Shown: positions 11,988 to 12,018 of the stretch, in pieces | How the letters are laid out: every line of letters starts with the position of its first letter | Numbering within the stretch: position 1 is the stretch's first letter | Assembly (NCBI GenBank): GCA_964541215.1 | Contig: CAZIPP010000046.1 | Coordinates: 1 to 12,018 of the forward strand | Reading direction: 5' to 3' | Source: SIG469 sp964541215 | GTDB lineage: Bacteria; Bacillota; Clostridia; Oscillospirales; Oscillospiraceae | DNA length: 12,018 nucleotides | Notes under the pieces: model-generated | What the model saw: only the letters and a program-made list of their open reading frames with translations | Told to the model about the DNA's origin: nothing | Database searches by the model: none | Translations under genes and position numbers: made by a program

Positions 11988-12018
11988 AAAACCCCCGGCT
12001 CAAAAGAGCCGGGGGTTT
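11988..12018. terminator. Strong bidirectional-type terminator
   Basis: CCCCCGGCTC (11992-12001) pairs perfectly with GAGCCGGGGG (12006-12015) around AAAA. It is flanked by AAAA on the left and TTT at the window edge, so it can terminate in both directions. It closes the Cys-cluster transcript, 53 bp after its stop. Confidence 0.85.

Overview
The window reads as a Gram-positive Firmicutes chromosome, most likely a Clostridia/Ruminococcaceae-type gut anaerobe. The evidence is strong GGAGG-type ribosome binding sites, consensus TTGACA/TATAAT promoters, DUF975 and PepSY-like membrane proteins, a HelD-type helicase, tRNA genes with encoded CCA, and moderate GC coding sequence. This assignment is an inference from gene style, not from a marker gene. 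No prophage, CRISPR array, transposase or rRNA is visible.

Layout. 1-208 is the 3' end of a four-helix-bundle (S23-type) protein. 280-699 (+) is a Nudix Ap4A-type hydrolase that abuts, stop to stop, an unrecognised 221-residue protein (700-1365, -). A 43-bp hairpin (1428-1470) separates that from a 581-residue membrane-anchored protein with PepSY-like repeats (1481-3226, -) and a DUF975 membrane protein (3394-4149, -). DUF975 is divergent from an XRE/TPR regulator (4349-5233, +). Their shared control region has two strong promoters and a palindrome over the regulator's -10 element. The regulator converges on a TetR-HelD operon (8125 to 5428, -). The gap between the regulator and helD holds a 153-bp palindromic element that appears to have landed in the loop of a bidirectional terminator and duplicated 10-12 bp.

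Upstream of tetR are two facing consensus-like promoters, then a GNAT acetyltransferase gene (8277-8963, -). A five-gene tRNA operon (Gly-Arg-His-Gln-Lys, 9114-9557, +) has a clear promoter and terminator. An AGCS sodium:alanine/glycine symporter follows (9761-11158, +). The window ends with a truncated Cro/CI-type helix-turn-helix gene (11431-11550) that leads into a small protein with a cysteine-cluster N-terminus (11558-11935), and then a strong terminator.

How the genes work together. These are mostly independent housekeeping and regulatory units. The likely functional pairs are the XRE regulator with DUF975 (and perhaps the PepSY-like gene, which shares a 13-bp motif), TetR with HelD, and the HTH remnant with the Cys-cluster protein. 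No complete novel defence or biosynthetic system is evident. The most distinctive feature is the palindromic element interrupting the terminator.
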